Shown here: in pieces, positions 27,368 to 37,961 of the stretch | Position numbering within the stretch: position 1 is the first letter of the stretch | How the letters are laid out: every line of letters begins with the position of its first letter | Source of the DNA: an uncultured Flavobacteriaceae bacterium | GTDB lineage: Bacteria; Bacteroidota; Bacteroidia; Flavobacteriales; Flavobacteriaceae | Direction of reading: 5' to 3' | DNA: 64,000 nucleotides | Assembly (NCBI GenBank): GCA_905182575.1 | Contig: CAJJCA010000004.1 | Span: 30,935-94,934, forward strand | Translations under genes and position numbers: made by a program | Notes under the pieces: generated by a model | Seen by the model: only the letters and a program-made list of their open reading frames with translations | What the model was told of the DNA's origin: nothing | Databases searched by the model: none

Positions 27368-29762
27368 GTGCCGAAAACAAAAAAGAAAACCAAGACTAAC
27401 TTTTGGGGAGTCGTTGCTAATCTAATTCTCAGGAATCGGATACTAATTTTAATTGTACTCGCATTTGCTACTGCATTTTGGACTACCCAATGGAAGTACA
27501 TGCAGTTTACTTTTTCAGAAGCTAACCTCCTGCCCGACGACCATCCAGAGAACATCATTTATGACGAGTTTATCGACATCTTCGGTGAGGAAGGAAACCT
27601 AATCGTGATTGCCGTTAAAGACACAACCTTCTTTAACAGAGATAAATTCAATAAGTGGAACACGTTTAATCAAAGTATTAACGATTTTCCTGAAGTAGAT
27701 TTTATTCTTTCCGTCAAGAACATTCAGGAGTTGGTCAAGGACGATGCTAAAAAACAGTTCCAAGTAAAACCTGTTTTTGAAAACGAAACCTTTGATGAAA
27801 AATCCATTGACCAACTAAAGGAAAAGCTTTTTTTAGAACTTCCATTCTATGAAAACATTCTTTACAGCAAGGATAAAAAAACAATTCGAACTGCGATTTA
27901 TTTAGACAAAGAAATCGTAAACACGGCACAAAGGAAAAATTTTATATTCAAAACTTTCATCCCGCTTGTGGAGTCATTTGAGGAAGAAACCGGGTTGGAT
28001 GTAAAGGTCTCAGGTATGCCCTATATCAGAACCCTGAATGCGCAAAATATTGTCGATGAAATTGGACTTTTTGTAATCTCTGCAATGTTACTGACCACAC
28101 TGATATTCTTCTTATTCTTTCGTTCCTATCGCGCCACTTTTATTTCAATGTTTGTCGTGGTCATTGGCGTAATGTGGGCATTTGGAATTTTAGGTTTGCT
28201 GGAATGAAATCACAGTACTGACCGCTCTGATCCCTCCCCTAATCATCGTAATTGGGATTCCGAACTGTATCTTCTTAATTAACAAATACCAACAAGAAGT
28301 TGCCAAACACGGCAACAAGGCAAAATCATTGCATCGGGTAATTATGAAAATTGGGAATGCAACCTTGATGACCAATCTGACAACCGCTTCAGGGTTTGCG
28401 ACCTTTATTCTTACAGATAGTAAAATTTTAAAAGAATTTGGAATGAATCCATAAGTATATATGGATACTCCTTTTGTCTTTGTTGATCATTCCTATAGTG
28501 TATAGCTTTATGAATCGGCCCAACGAAAAGCATCTTAAACATCTTAGCAACAATTATATTAAAAGTTTTGTTGGCTGGATGGAGAGCAAAGTGAGACACA
28601 AAAGAATCAATGTTTATATAATATCGCTTGTAAGCTTAGTTTTTGGTATTATCGGAATTTATCAAATAAATATTTCAGGAAGCATTATTGAAGACATGCC
28701 AAAAAAATCTGCATTTTTTCAAGACATTCTATTCTTTGATAAAGAATTCAATGGAGATAGTACCGATAGAAATCATCATAAATACTAAAAGAAAAGGAGG
28801 AGCCAACAGACTCACCACACTAAAGCGGATGAATCAACTGGAAATATACATTAAAGACATCCCTGAGCTCTCTCCCTCTATTTCCTCAGTGAATGGATTA
28901 AAGTTTATTAAACAAGCTTATTACAACGGAAACCCCAATTATTATAAAATTCCAACGTTTCAAGAAAACACTTTCATTTTAGAATATTTAAAAAATGCAG
29001 AACAGTCTAAAAATTTAATGAGAAAATTATGTTGACAAGACGGGGCAATACAGTCGAATGACGATCTTTATGCGAGACATCAAAACAGATCGTATGGAAG
29101 CAATTGAGGCGGATCTTTTAAAACAGATTGATAAAATTTTTCCTCCAGATCGTTTTGAAGTAAGAATGACTGGAAAATCTTTATTGTACCTTAAAGGAAC
29201 ACATTATTTAATCAGAAACCTGATCCCTTTCTTTGTCCCTTGCCATTTTGTTGATTGCAATTTTTATGGCCTATATGTTTAGGTCGTTCAAAATGATTGT
29301 CATTTCTTTAATTCCAAACCTATTGCCATTAATCATCACTGCTGGAGTGATGGGATTCACTGGCATCCCCTTAAAACCATCAACCATCCTAGTCTTTAGT
29401 ATCGCCTTTGGAATATCGGTAGATGATACCATTCACTTTTTGGCAAAGTACCGGCAAGAACTCATTGAAAATAATTGGAGAATAAAAACTGCTGTTTACG
29501 CTGCCTTAGAGAAACTGGAATTAGCATGTTTTACACTTCTATTGTTTTGTTCTTTGGATTTGCGGTGTTTATGACTTCAAATTTCGGAGGAACCGTGGCA
29601 CTTGGAGGGTTGGTTTCTGTTACACTTTTGTTTGCGATGTTGGCCAATTTAATTCTTTTACCTTCCCTTTTGATTTCTCTAGAAGACACCATGAGTAATG
29701 AAAAGGTGATGAAAGAACCTAAGTTCAATATTATTTCCGAAGACGCAGAGAAAAAATCCTAA
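27368..29762 (+). CDS. MMPL/RND-superfamily exporter (about six frameshifts)
   Basis: An inner-membrane RND-type transporter with two repeats of a helix, a large periplasmic domain and a five-helix bundle, about 798 residues when joined. Family features: the periplasmic start FSEANLLPDDHPENIIYDEF, the helix block SAMLLTTLIFFLFFRSYRAT, and the second-half ILVFSIAFGISVDDTIHFLA with the conserved GxxxDD. The frame is broken near 28203, 28448, 28757, 29033, 29232 and 29518, yet each piece continues the previous one. The substrate (lipid or hydrophobic compound) is unknown. The start is GTG, fifteen bases after frr. Confidence 0.85.
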
Positions 29763-29782
29763 GTAGATTTTGGAAATAAGCA

Positions 29783-29790
29783 TATATTTG
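29783..29790 (+). promoter_or_regulatory. Bacteroidota -7 promoter box before asnS (TATATTTG)
   Basis: TATATTTG, 20 bases before the asnS ATG, matches TAnnTTTG. The -33 element is not evident. Confidence 0.45.
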
Positions 29791-29809
29791 CATTGAAAAA
29801 AACAAGAAA

Positions 29810-31244
29810 ATGTCCATCATTCGATTAGTAGATCTATTAAAAAACCCTGAGAGTAACAAAGTAGTTCAAATAAATGGTTGGGTACGAACCTTTCGTGCCA
29901 ACCGATTCATTGCGCTTAATGATGGCTCAACAATAGAAAACCTGCAATGTGTTGTAGACTTTGAGAAAACAGAAGAAAGTCTATTAAAAAAAATCAACAC
30001 TGGAGCAGCCGTGAAAATCAGGGGCAAGCTCGTTGAGAGCATGGGAAAAGGGCAAAGTTTAGAGATCATTGTAGAAGACATTGAAGTCGTAGGAGAAGCA
30101 GATCCTGAAACTTATCCCATTCAGCCTAAAAAACACAGCTTTGAATTTTTAAGAGAAAAAGCACATTTAAGAGTTCGCACTGTAACTTTCAGTTCGGTAA
30201 TGAGAATTCGATCGGTACTTTCATTTGCAATACATCAATTTTTCCAAGATAAAGGCTTTATTAATGTTCACACTCCGATCATCACAGGAAGCGATGCAGA
30301 GGGTGCTGGAGAAATGTTTAGGGTCAGTGTTTTGGATGCTAAAAAACCACCTTTAGAGGATTCTGGAGAAGTTAATTATAAAGAAGATTTTTTTGGAAAA
30401 GAAACTAATTTAACCGTTTCAGGACAATTGGAAGCCGAAGCTTATGCGCTAGCCATGGGAAAAGTTTATACTTTTGGACCAACATTTCGTGCTGAAAACT
30501 CTAATACTACGAGACACTTGGCTGAGTTTTGGATGATTGAACCCGAAATGGCATTCTGTGATCTTAATGAAAATATGGATTTGGCTGAAGAATTCATAAA
30601 ATCTACTTTAAAATATATTTTAGAAAAATGCCCTATGGATCTTGATTTTCTAGACAAACGTCTAGCAGACGAGGAGAAAACAAAACCTCAAAACATGAGA
30701 AGTGAAATGGGGCTTGTGGATAAAATTAAGTTTGTGGTTGAAAATGATTTTAAAAGAATTTCCTATACCGAGGCCATCGAAATCCTAAGGAATTCAAAGC
30801 CTAATAAAAAAAAGAAATTCGATTATATAATTGAAGAATGGGGAGCTGATTTACAAAGTGAGCACGAACGCTTTTTAGTTGAAAAACATTTTAAAGCACC
30901 CGTAATATTGTTTGACTATCCCGCCAAAATAAAAGCCTTTTACATGCGGATGAACGACGATCAAAAGACGGTTCGCGCCATGGATATACTTTTCCCTGGA
31001 ATTGGTGAAATCGTTGGTGGCTCGCAACGTGAAGAGCGATTAGACGTTCTTGAAAAAAGAATTAAAGAACTGGGTGTCGATGCTGAAGAATTGTGGTGGT
31101 ACCTTGACTTAAGACGTTTTGGAAGCACACCCCACAGTGGTTTTGGCCTTGGATTTGAACGCTTGGTACTCTTCGCTACGGGCATGAGTAATATTCGGGA
31201 TGTAATTCCATTTCCCGCGCACCCCGCAAAATGCATCTTTCTGA
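29810..31244 (+). CDS. asnS: Asparaginyl-tRNA synthetase (frameshift at the 3' end)
   Basis: Class II synthetase for tRNA-Asn. N-terminal OB-fold (VQINGWVRTFRANRFIALND), class II motif 1 region FINVHTPIITGSDAEGAGEMF, motif 2 TFRAENSNTTRHLAEFWMIEPE and motif 3 GFGLGFERLVLFATG. The final residues shift out of frame at a CCC run near 31211; the other frame reads PFPRTPQNASF to a TGA at 31242-31244, which is the conserved C-terminus. I therefore end the gene there. It precedes rpoN. Confidence 0.95.
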
Positions 31245-31296
31245 TGAAAATCATTAAGCATACTTTTTTATATCTTTATAGAACAGAAAAGTAATC

Positions 31297-32748
31297 ATGC
31301 TTAAACAACAGCTCCAAATAAAGCTTTCTCAAAAACTGTCTCCACAACAGATTCAGTTGATGAAACTTATTCAATTGTCTACACAGGAGTTGGAGCAAAG
31401 GATTCAAGCTGAAATTGGGGAGAACCCAGCACTGGATAGCGGAAAAGAAATTGATGAATCTGAAGTTAGTCAAGAAGAGGAATATCCTGAATATGGTGAA
31501 GACAATATTGACATTCAAGACATTGATATTGATGCTTATTTGAGTGATGATGAAATTCCTAGTTACCGTTTTCAGTCCAACAATCAATCGTCTGACGATG
31601 AGGAAAAATCAATGCCTTTCTCAGGAAGAATTAGTTTTCATGAATATTTAGAAAATCAACTTCAAAATTTAATTCTAAACGATTTTGAAAAACCAATTGC
31701 TGAGTTTCTCATTGGAAGCATCGACGGCAGTGGTTACCTTAGAAGGTCCGATGAAGAAATTATAGATGACTTGGCATTTACTGAGAACATCAACCTTACG
31801 AAAGAGGAACTGAATCAGGTGCTAAAAAAAGTTCAATCTTTAGATCCACCAGGGGTCGCAGCCCGTTCTCTTCAAGAATGTCTCTCGCTTCAGTTGGAAA
31901 GAAAAACTAAAGATCGACCCACTATTAAAATTGCCAAGTCTGTCATTGACAACGGTTTCGAAGAGTTTTCTAGAAAGCATTATAACAAACTTCAAGGATC
32001 GGTTTCATCTCACTGAAGAGGAATTGAGATCAGTTTTTAATGAAATCTCTAAGTTAAATCCCAAGCCCGGAGGAGCCCTCTCAGATTACAGTCAAAACAA
32101 TCATATTTTACCCGATTTCACTTTACTCATTGAAAATGGAGAATTAAAAGTTACACTAAATCGAAGAAATGCCCCTGAGCTTCATATTTCTAACAATTAC
32201 AAAGAAATGCTGACTGGCTATTCCCAAGATCCGAATAAGTCCAAACCTCAGCAAGAAGCAATACAATTCATAAAACAAAAATTGGACTCGGCGAAATGGT
32301 TCATCGATGCGATTGAACAAAGGCATCAAACCTTATTCCTAACAATCAATGCAATTGTTTCCTATCAAAAGGAATACTTCCTAACTGGAGACGAGCACCG
32401 ACTAAAACCCATGGTTCTTAAAGACATTGCTGATGTAATTAAGATGGATATTTCAACGGTTTCTCGTGTTGCAAACAGTAAATACATCGACACCCCTTAT
32501 GGAGTGATGTTATTAAAAAGCTTGTTTTCGGAGGGAATGAAAAATGATGAAGGTGAAGATGTTTCCACCATTGAGATTAAAAATATTTTGGGAAATTAAT
32601 TTCTGAAGAAGATAAAAAAAAGCCTCTGGCTGATCAGGCCCTTTCAGCACTTCTAAAAGAAAAGGGATTCAGTGTTGCAAGAAGAACTGTGGCCAAATAC
32701 AGAGAGCAATTGGACATCCCGGTTGCTAGACTTCGAAAGTCTATTTAA
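31297..32748 (+). CDS. rpoN: RNA polymerase sigma-54 factor (two frameshifts)
   Basis: Alternative sigma factor needing an AAA+ activator. Region [21 protein letters not shown], an acidic region II, the core-binding blocks ([31 protein letters not shown]), the HTH ([20 protein letters not shown]), and the RpoN box [10 protein letters not shown]. Breaks are near 31995 (NKLQ to DRFHLTEEE) and near 32597, where one missing A separates IEIKNILG from [20 protein letters not shown]. Repaired length about 483 residues. It is convergent with the PorT-like gene, ending one base from it. Confidence 0.93.
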
Positions 32749-32749
32749 A

Positions 32750-33415
32750 TTATAATAGGTAAAAAATCAACCCAACTTTTAGTGCTCTTACATTCAGCTC
32801 GGTTCCATCAGAAAGTGAGAATTCTGATTTATAAATTAAATCTAAATCATATTCAAAATACAAATTCCAAGTATTGTATCCCATGCTCAGGTATAAGGAA
32901 CTGATATTGTTGTTTATCATATTGGTTCGAGATTTACCAACGGTTGGAGATTCAAACTTTTGATTAAAATTGTGACTGTATGCTATACCTCCATATATTC
33001 TCCAAAAAGCAGTTTCTGTGAATGTTGAAGTTCTCCAACGAAATTCGAGTGGAAAAGTGACCGATGAATAAGTGAGTTTGTTTTTCGAATCATTCAAATG
33101 AGATAGGTTTAAATCATTGTTCGAATTTTCTACTAGGTTTAAATTGAAATTAAAACGAGTAAAGCCATAACCCAAACCAATCCCAAAAGCAAAATTTCCT
33201 TTTGAATTTAAAGGTATGTCACGAATAAATCCTAATTGAAAATGATTCGAAAAACCATTTTGTTTAAATTCAGGAATTCCTTGATCTTGAATCGCCAATG
33301 ATAATCCAATGTAAAACTGATCTTCACGGTATTTGTCGATTCTATCTACTTCTTGCGAATGGGCAAAAAAAGCAACTAAATAAAATAAGGTCAATAAAAA
33401 AAAAGAACGGGTCAT
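32750..33415 (-). CDS. PorT-like outer membrane beta-barrel protein
   Basis: 221 residues. An N-terminal signal peptide (FFLLTLFYLVAFFAHSQ) is followed by alternating amphipathic strands, with Gly-rich turns such as AFGIGLGYGFTRF and a terminal strand ending in LIFYLL. This fits the PorT/outer-membrane beta-barrel family (about eight strands). It lies downstream of the ExbD genes, separated by a terminator-like hairpin, so it may be transcribed separately. Function not inferred beyond outer-membrane location. Confidence 0.65.
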   Translation of the reverse strand: MTRSFFLLTLFYLVAFFAHSQEVDRIDKYREDQFYIGLSLAIQDQGIPEFKQNGFSNHFQLGFIRDIPLNSKGNFAFGIGLGYGFTRFNFNLNLVENSNNDLNLSHLNDSKNKLTYSSVTFPLEFRWRTSTFTETAFWRIYGGIAYSHNFNQKFESPTVGKSRTNMINNNISSLYLSMGYNTWNLYFEYDLDLIYKSEFSLSDGTELNVRALKVGLIFYLL

Positions 33416-33475
33416 TTTAAAAAATCAATGGATAAAAGATAAAGTTAACACTAAATATTAAAAAAATAGTAAAAA

Positions 33476-33500
33476 AAAAGTGCCGTTAAGGGCACTTTTA
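33476..33500 (-). terminator. Rho-independent terminator after the exb genes
   Basis: AAAGTGCC-GTTAA-GGGCACTTT with flanking A/T runs sits 18 bases after the second exbD stop on the minus strand, separating the ExbB/ExbD unit from the PorT-like gene. Confidence 0.7.
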
Positions 33501-33517
33501 AACAGTTTTAAAAAAAA

Positions 33518-34000
33518 TTAATCACGGTTTTGAGTATAATCCCCAATACGTGTTGTATAATTAATTTTCAAAGCATTCACTTTACGCAATTCTTGCTTGA
33601 TATCTGTGATTAGGCCCATTTTTGTATCACCATCCACTTTGAGTTTTGTAGTTAATACATTTTGAAGCTCTTGACGTTTAGAGGCGCGTTCTGCGAGAAC
33701 GAAAGCAGCTACTTCTGAAACCGTTGCAAACTTATCATTAAGCTGAATTCTAGGCTGTGATCCGTATTTGTCAGTATACCTTGGAGATGGTTGACCAGCA
33801 TAAATATACATGACACGATCCTTCTTGTCTAATTTCTGGATTTGATCGGCGGCAGGCAATTTGTTTTTCACCATCAAGGTGCTGTCGCGCATAACTGTTG
33901 CTACCATGAAAAAGAACAACAACATAAAGACAATATCAGGTAAAGATGCCGTAGATATTACGGGTAATTCGCCTCCTTTTTTCTTTTTAAACTTTGACAT
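33518..34000 (-). CDS. ExbD/TolR-family protein (second copy)
   Basis: 160 residues: a short cytoplasmic start, one transmembrane helix (VFMLLFFFMVATVM) and a periplasmic domain. The conserved proton-path aspartate is Asp22 in TASLPDIVF. ExbD couples proton flow through ExbB to TonB and outer-membrane receptors. It follows the longer exbD by fourteen bases; paired exbD genes beside one exbB are common in Bacteroidota. Intact. Confidence 0.9.
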   Translation of the reverse strand: MSKFKKKKGGELPVISTASLPDIVFMLLFFFMVATVMRDSTLMVKNKLPAADQIQKLDKKDRVMYIYAGQPSPRYTDKYGSQPRIQLNDKFATVSEVAAFVLAERASKRQELQNVLTTKLKVDGDTKMGLITDIKQELRKVNALKINYTTRIGDYTQNRD

Positions 34001-34014
34001 TTCTAGTTTTAATT

Positions 34015-34635
34015 TTAGTTTTTACTTGGTTCTGCTTCAGATAGTTTCTGAGGAAACATTCCCTTAACTACATCCAACTTAGGCTTGAGACTCATTTTCT
34101 GATCGGGAGTCGTTCTGGGATCTGAATACTTCTTGTTGGCTTCAACAAAAGTTAAACCAACATTGGAATACAGTCTCCTAAACTCTCGATCTCTGAGGTC
34201 ATTATAAGCAGCTACCAACTCATTTTGAACAGAAATATAAACTTTATAAGAAGTTTCTCTATCGTTTTTGAGAGAGATAATAGCTTTAACAGGATTGTCA
34301 GAAGATTTTGGATCTCCAGGTCCTTGGCAAAAGTTACATGCGTCTTCACCTTCTCCTCCCCCATTGTCGAGGAATTCTACTGCCAATGAACGCAAATCTT
34401 CAATACTGGTCAATTCTTCTTCAACCAACAATTGATTATTTTTATTCACAACCACAGTGAAAATATTTTTCTGCTTAATGATCGGTGGATCTTCAACATC
34501 CTCGATGGGAGGAAGCTTTCTGTTAATTCCGCTATCGGTTTCTATGGTAGTTGTCACCAAAAAGAAAATCAATAACAGAAAAGCAATGTCCGCCATAGAC
34601 CCCGCGTTAACTTCGGGTGCTGAACGTTTGGCCAT
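34015..34635 (-). CDS. ExbD/TolR-family protein (first copy)
   Basis: 206 residues. The aspartate of the helix is Asp16 in GSMADIAFLLLIFFLV. The periplasmic part is longer than in the neighbouring copy and includes a Cys pair in EDACNFCQGPGD, not seen in the other. It probably forms a heteromeric stator with the second ExbD and the ExbB upstream. Intact. Confidence 0.9.
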   Translation of the reverse strand: MAKRSAPEVNAGSMADIAFLLLIFFLVTTTIETDSGINRKLPPIEDVEDPPIIKQKNIFTVVVNKNNQLLVEEELTSIEDLRSLAVEFLDNGGGEGEDACNFCQGPGDPKSSDNPVKAIISLKNDRETSYKVYISVQNELVAAYNDLRDREFRRLYSNVGLTFVEANKKYSDPRTTPDQKMSLKPKLDVVKGMFPQKLSEAEPSKN

Positions 34636-34641
34636 AATTGA

Positions 34642-35090
34642 TTATTTTTTAATGATTCTTTTTAATCCGGAAGCCAACATTAAACCGATGGCAATGATTG
34701 CCAAGAGGTAAAACATTCGAATTCCAGTACCTACCCATTTGGAACCGTTTGCTGATAAAAACTCACCATCTTTCATTGGTGTTTCCACACCGTCAGAAAG
34801 GACGTAAGAAATTACAAGTACAACGGCAAAAAATCCAATAGATAAAGCTCAATATATTTAATTTTTCTTTATCAGAATCGGATGGTAGTAAGATTGACTT
34901 AAGATCATTTCTTTGTTCGACAATATTTGAATACGCTTCATTGTTCTTAATATTTATAATTATCCGAATCGCCCATCGAAGCTGCTAGTTTAATGTCATC
35001 ATCTCCTGCCCCAAGTATTCTAAGAAGGAAAATCCCTCCGAGAACACCCAACAAGGCGCTAATAATTTTGACTATATTTTGAAGTTTCAT
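34642..35090 (-). CDS. Membrane protein of the exb locus, unknown function (two frameshifts)
   Basis: No database name is recalled. From ATG 35090 it reads MKLQNIVKIISALLGVLGGI and then ILGAGDDDIKLAASMGDSDN; after a shift near 34965 it continues NNEAYSNIVEQRNDLKSILL, and after another near 34850 LSIGFFAVVLVISYVLSDG and MFYLLAIIAIGLMLASGLKR to a TAA. The repaired protein is about 149 residues with three helices and a polar loop. It lies between exbB and exbD with short gaps (26 and 7 bases), so it is probably an accessory of this TonB-energising unit. Confidence 0.7.
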
Positions 35091-35115
35091 ATGCTTCTAA
35101 TTAGGTTGTAAGTTG

Positions 35116-35943
35116 TTATTTCTTTTGAGCTACAAGAATATCAATCAAAGTGATTGAAGCATCTTCCATGTCATTCACAATACTATCAATCTTTGCGATG
35201 ATGTAATTGTAAAAAATCTGTAGGATAATCGCAACGATCAATCCAAATACTGTAGTCAAAAGTGCAACTTTAATACCCCCTGCAACAAGTGAAGGTTGCA
35301 TATCACCGGCAGCTTCAATTTTATCAAAGGCCTGAATCATTCCGATTACAGTTCCCATGAAACCAAGCATTGGCGCCAATGCGATGAATAATGAAATCCA
35401 AGATACATTTTTCTCTAACTGTCCCATCTGGACACCTCCATAAGCTACAACTGCTTTCTCAGCGCTTTCAACGCCCTCATTGGCACGATCTAAACCTTGG
35501 TAGAAAATAGAAGCAACAGGTCCTTTTGTATCTCTACAAAGTTCTTTGGCAGCCTCAACACCTCCAGAAGCCAAAGCTTCCTCTACGCCACTCGTAAGTT
35601 TTTGCGTATTGGTTGTTGCAAGATTAAGATAAATGATACGTTCGATGGCAATTGCCAATCCAAGAATCAAACAAATCAGTACAATCCCCATAAAACCAGG
35701 ACCTCCTTCAATAAATCTTTTTTTAAGTTCTTGTGTAAAAGACACTTCCGCGGGTGCTTCAGCCGAAGCTTCTTCAACTACAGCAGCAGGTGCTACTTCA
35801 ACAACTGGGATTTCTTCCGTAACGGCATCTTCTTGTTGTTCTGTTTCATCCTGAGGGATGTTAACGTTAATTGTACTAGCATAAGTCAATGTTTGGGTCA
35901 TTAAAATCCCAAAAAAGCTTAAGGTAAAAAATAATTTTCTCAT
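35116..35943 (-). CDS. MotA/TolQ/ExbB proton channel family protein
   Basis: About 275 residues. An N-terminal signal-like helix and a Glu/Ala/Val-rich linker are followed by the three channel helices: GFMGIVLICLILGLAIAIER, WISLFIALAPMLGFMGTVIG and KVALLTTVFGLIVAIILQIF. The conserved GTVIGMI and the threonine-rich end of helix three fit ExbB/TolQ. It starts the unit with the membrane protein and two exbD genes and should supply energy to the many TonB-dependent receptors of this organism, including SusC. Confidence 0.92.
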   Translation of the reverse strand: MRKLFFTLSFFGILMTQTLTYASTINVNIPQDETEQQEDAVTEEIPVVEVAPAAVVEEASAEAPAEVSFTQELKKRFIEGGPGFMGIVLICLILGLAIAIERIIYLNLATTNTQKLTSGVEEALASGGVEAAKELCRDTKGPVASIFYQGLDRANEGVESAEKAVVAYGGVQMGQLEKNVSWISLFIALAPMLGFMGTVIGMIQAFDKIEAAGDMQPSLVAGGIKVALLTTVFGLIVAIILQIFYNYIIAKIDSIVNDMEDASITLIDILVAQKK

Positions 35944-36016
35944 TTTAATCAAAGTTTTGTTCTAATGTTTTAAAGTCTAAAGATAAAAAAAAATACATAC
36001 GATTGTAATTTTTTTG

Positions 36017-36104
36017 CAGAGAGGAAGGGATTCGAACCCTCGATACGCTTTTGGCGTATACACGCTTTCCAAGCGTGCGCCTTCGACCACTCGGCCACCC
36101 CTCC
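36017..36104 (-). tRNA. tRNA-Ser(GGA)
   Basis: The minus strand reads GGAGGGG-TGGCCGAGTGG at the 5' side, an anticodon arm with CTTGGAAAG (anticodon GGA), a long variable arm typical of serine tRNAs, and a T-arm GGTTCGAATCC closed by CCTCTCT. The discriminator is G and CCA is not encoded. The acceptor stem pairs with two G-U pairs. Confidence 0.95.
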
Positions 36105-36224
36105 GCAGGATTATTTATATTCAGCCCTAATAAACAAAAAAAAATGTGTCTTTGAAAATTTTAAAACAACAAAGATATCGTGTAAAGTCCTGGTTTTAAA
36201 TCACTTGGTTATTTTGGCTAAATT

Positions 36225-36986
36225 TTAAATATTGAAAGAGCGAGTATTCGTGGTCAAGTCTGCTATTTTTTCGGGTGAAACATGATAAATCTCAGCCAGT
36301 TTTTGAACCACCTTAATCAAGTAACTACTTTCATTTCGTTTTCCGCGATAAGGCACTGGGGCCAAATAGGGCGCATCGGTTTCTAAAACAATGGATTCCA
36401 ATGGAATTTGATCCAAAAATTGATCGATTTTTCCGTTCTTAAAAGTGACCACTCCTCCGATTCCTAACTTCAAATTATATACCAAGGTGCGTTTCGCTTG
36501 TTCTAGCGTCCCCGTAAAACAATGAAAAATTCCTTTTAAGGAATCGCCTTTATGGGATTCCAAAACCTCAAATACTTCATCAAACGCCTCCCGACAATGA
36601 ATTACTATGGGAAGATTTTTTTCTTTTGCCCATTGAATCTGCACATCAAAAGCGTGTTGTTGCTCTTTTATAAAAGTTTTATCCCAAAACAAATCGATTC
36701 CAATTTCTCCCACAGCTGCAAATGGACGTTGATTCAAATGTTGTTTTACATGCGCCAATTCCTCAGTTGCATTTTCTTTGACATGTGTGGGATGCAAGCC
36801 CATCATCAATTGTACCTGCTCGGGATAGGCAGCCTCAAGATCAAACATGCGTTGGGTATAGACACTGTCTATTGAAGGAAGATAAAACTGCTTGATTCCC
36901 AAAGCGAGCGCACGTTGAAAAACAGCTTCCCGATCTTCATCAAATTCTTCTACATATAAATGAGTGTGGGTATCGATCAAATGCAT
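36225..36986 (-). CDS. TatD-family metal-dependent hydrolase
   Basis: 253-residue TIM-barrel deoxyribonuclease-like protein. Metal ligands: the N-terminal IDTHTHLY, AVGEIGID, PIVIHCREA, GIFHCFTG and VLETDAPYLAPVPYRGKRNE. The family acts in DNA quality control and has 3'-5' exonuclease activity in studied members. Intact. It is followed downstream by the serine tRNA on the same strand. Confidence 0.93.
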   Translation of the reverse strand: MHLIDTHTHLYVEEFDEDREAVFQRALALGIKQFYLPSIDSVYTQRMFDLEAAYPEQVQLMMGLHPTHVKENATEELAHVKQHLNQRPFAAVGEIGIDLFWDKTFIKEQQHAFDVQIQWAKEKNLPIVIHCREAFDEVFEVLESHKGDSLKGIFHCFTGTLEQAKRTLVYNLKLGIGGVVTFKNGKIDQFLDQIPLESIVLETDAPYLAPVPYRGKRNESSYLIKVVQKLAEIYHVSPEKIADLTTNTRSFNI

Positions 36987-37094
36987 TTTGTAATTTTATG
37001 GGTGTTTCTTTAAAGGACAAAGGTAGTTAACTAATAAAAGACGCTTTAAAATTAATTGGAACAATTACTTTTGTTATAACTTAAGATTAATTCG

Positions 37095-37505
37095 ATGAAA
37101 ACGCAGCGTTCCGTTTCTATACAATTTACCAAAACCCGTCATATAATATGTAAAGCACATATCAATGAAGTTGCGGCGCAATTGCTAATTGACACGGGAG
37201 CTTCCAGTAGCTGTATCCATTCTAAGTTGCAAGAATATTTTAAGTTGCGTATAAAAGGAGACTCCTTTGATGCGGCTGGCGCAAGCCAAGGAAAAATGAA
37301 AGCCATCCTCACCCGCAAAAGCAAACTCCAACTGGGAAGGCATGAAGTAGGGAAGCAGGCTTTTGTATTACTAGATCTAACCCATATCAATGTGACTCTA
37401 GAAGCCCAAGGAGCGACTCCGATAGAGGGGATTATTGGTGCTGATTTTTTAAAAAAGAATAAAGTGATTATTGACTACGCTAAAAAGAGGCTGCTGTTTT
37501 ATTGA
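37095..37505 (+). CDS. Retropepsin-like aspartic protease family protein
   Basis: 136 residues, the size of one retroviral-type protease subunit. The catalytic motif is LLIDTGASSSCIH with Asp33; the flap-like stretch is DAAGASQGKMKA and the C-terminal EGIIGADFLKKNKVIIDYAK is the second family block (GxDxL). There is no signal peptide. Such proteins are expected to work as dimers. No substrate is suggested by the neighbours. Confidence 0.85.
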   Translation: MKTQRSVSIQFTKTRHIICKAHINEVAAQLLIDTGASSSCIHSKLQEYFKLRIKGDSFDAAGASQGKMKAILTRKSKLQLGRHEVGKQAFVLLDLTHINVTLEAQGATPIEGIIGADFLKKNKVIIDYAKKRLLFY

Positions 37506-37922
37506 TAGAAATTTCATAAACTATTTTCGATACATTTTTTGTAGGCAAAAAAGACTTGAACTGACATACTTGATAAATACAAATCAGCATGTCACTTCGA
37601 ATGATTGCACATTTTGTGCAATTGTGTCGAGACATACCCAGAACCCTACTGCCGCCCTTTCGCCCAAGCCAGCAATTGCCTTGCGGTGGCGAATTTCTCA
37701 ATGATTATGCCTTTGTGGTCTAACGAAAAGATAGGGGGTGACTTGCCGGCCCATTTTTTAAATTAGTACTGTGTGTAATATAAGGCAACTATTTTACAGC
37801 AGTCTCATATGCTACATTGTTGTCATCTAAGCTTGTGGCTACAACTTTTACATTAGTATTGTCTTTTGATATTTCGCTTAAATATTTCTTTTCAGAAGGA
37901 TTTGAGGCTGAGGACCTCCAGC
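37506..37922. other. Intergenic stretch with a GC-rich patch, a hairpin and a possible gene fragment
   Basis: No complete gene is seen. It holds a hairpin (ATTGCACA-TTT-TGTGCAAT near 37604-37622), a stretch clearly richer in GC than the rest (about 37630-37760), and, on the minus strand, an open frame without a start from about 37920 to a TAG at 37789-37791. That frame reads SNPSEKKYLSEISKDNTNVK and could be the tail of a lost gene. The patch may be the scar of a mobile or repeat element. Confidence 0.35.
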
Positions 37923-37924
37923 AA

Positions 37925-37954
37925 AAAAAAATCATCTTTAAAGATGATTTTTTT
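37925..37954 (-). terminator. Rho-independent terminator after sucB
   Basis: ATCATCTTT followed directly by AAAGATGAT, with T-runs outside, begins eight bases beyond the sucB stop on the minus strand. The arms are perfectly complementary over nine pairs plus the A/T runs. Confidence 0.75.
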
Positions 37955-37961
37955 AATATAA

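Noticed and set aside
17042-29762. Gene decay (pseudogenisation) as cause of the many breaks
   Set aside because: Essential genes are hit as often as others, and sequence between breaks is fully conserved. Error is simpler, although the data cannot exclude some real mutations.
37604-37622. Hairpin as an integron attC or CRISPR repeat
   Set aside because: A single copy, no integrase and no repeated spacer pattern. No CRISPR array or cas gene was seen anywhere in the window.
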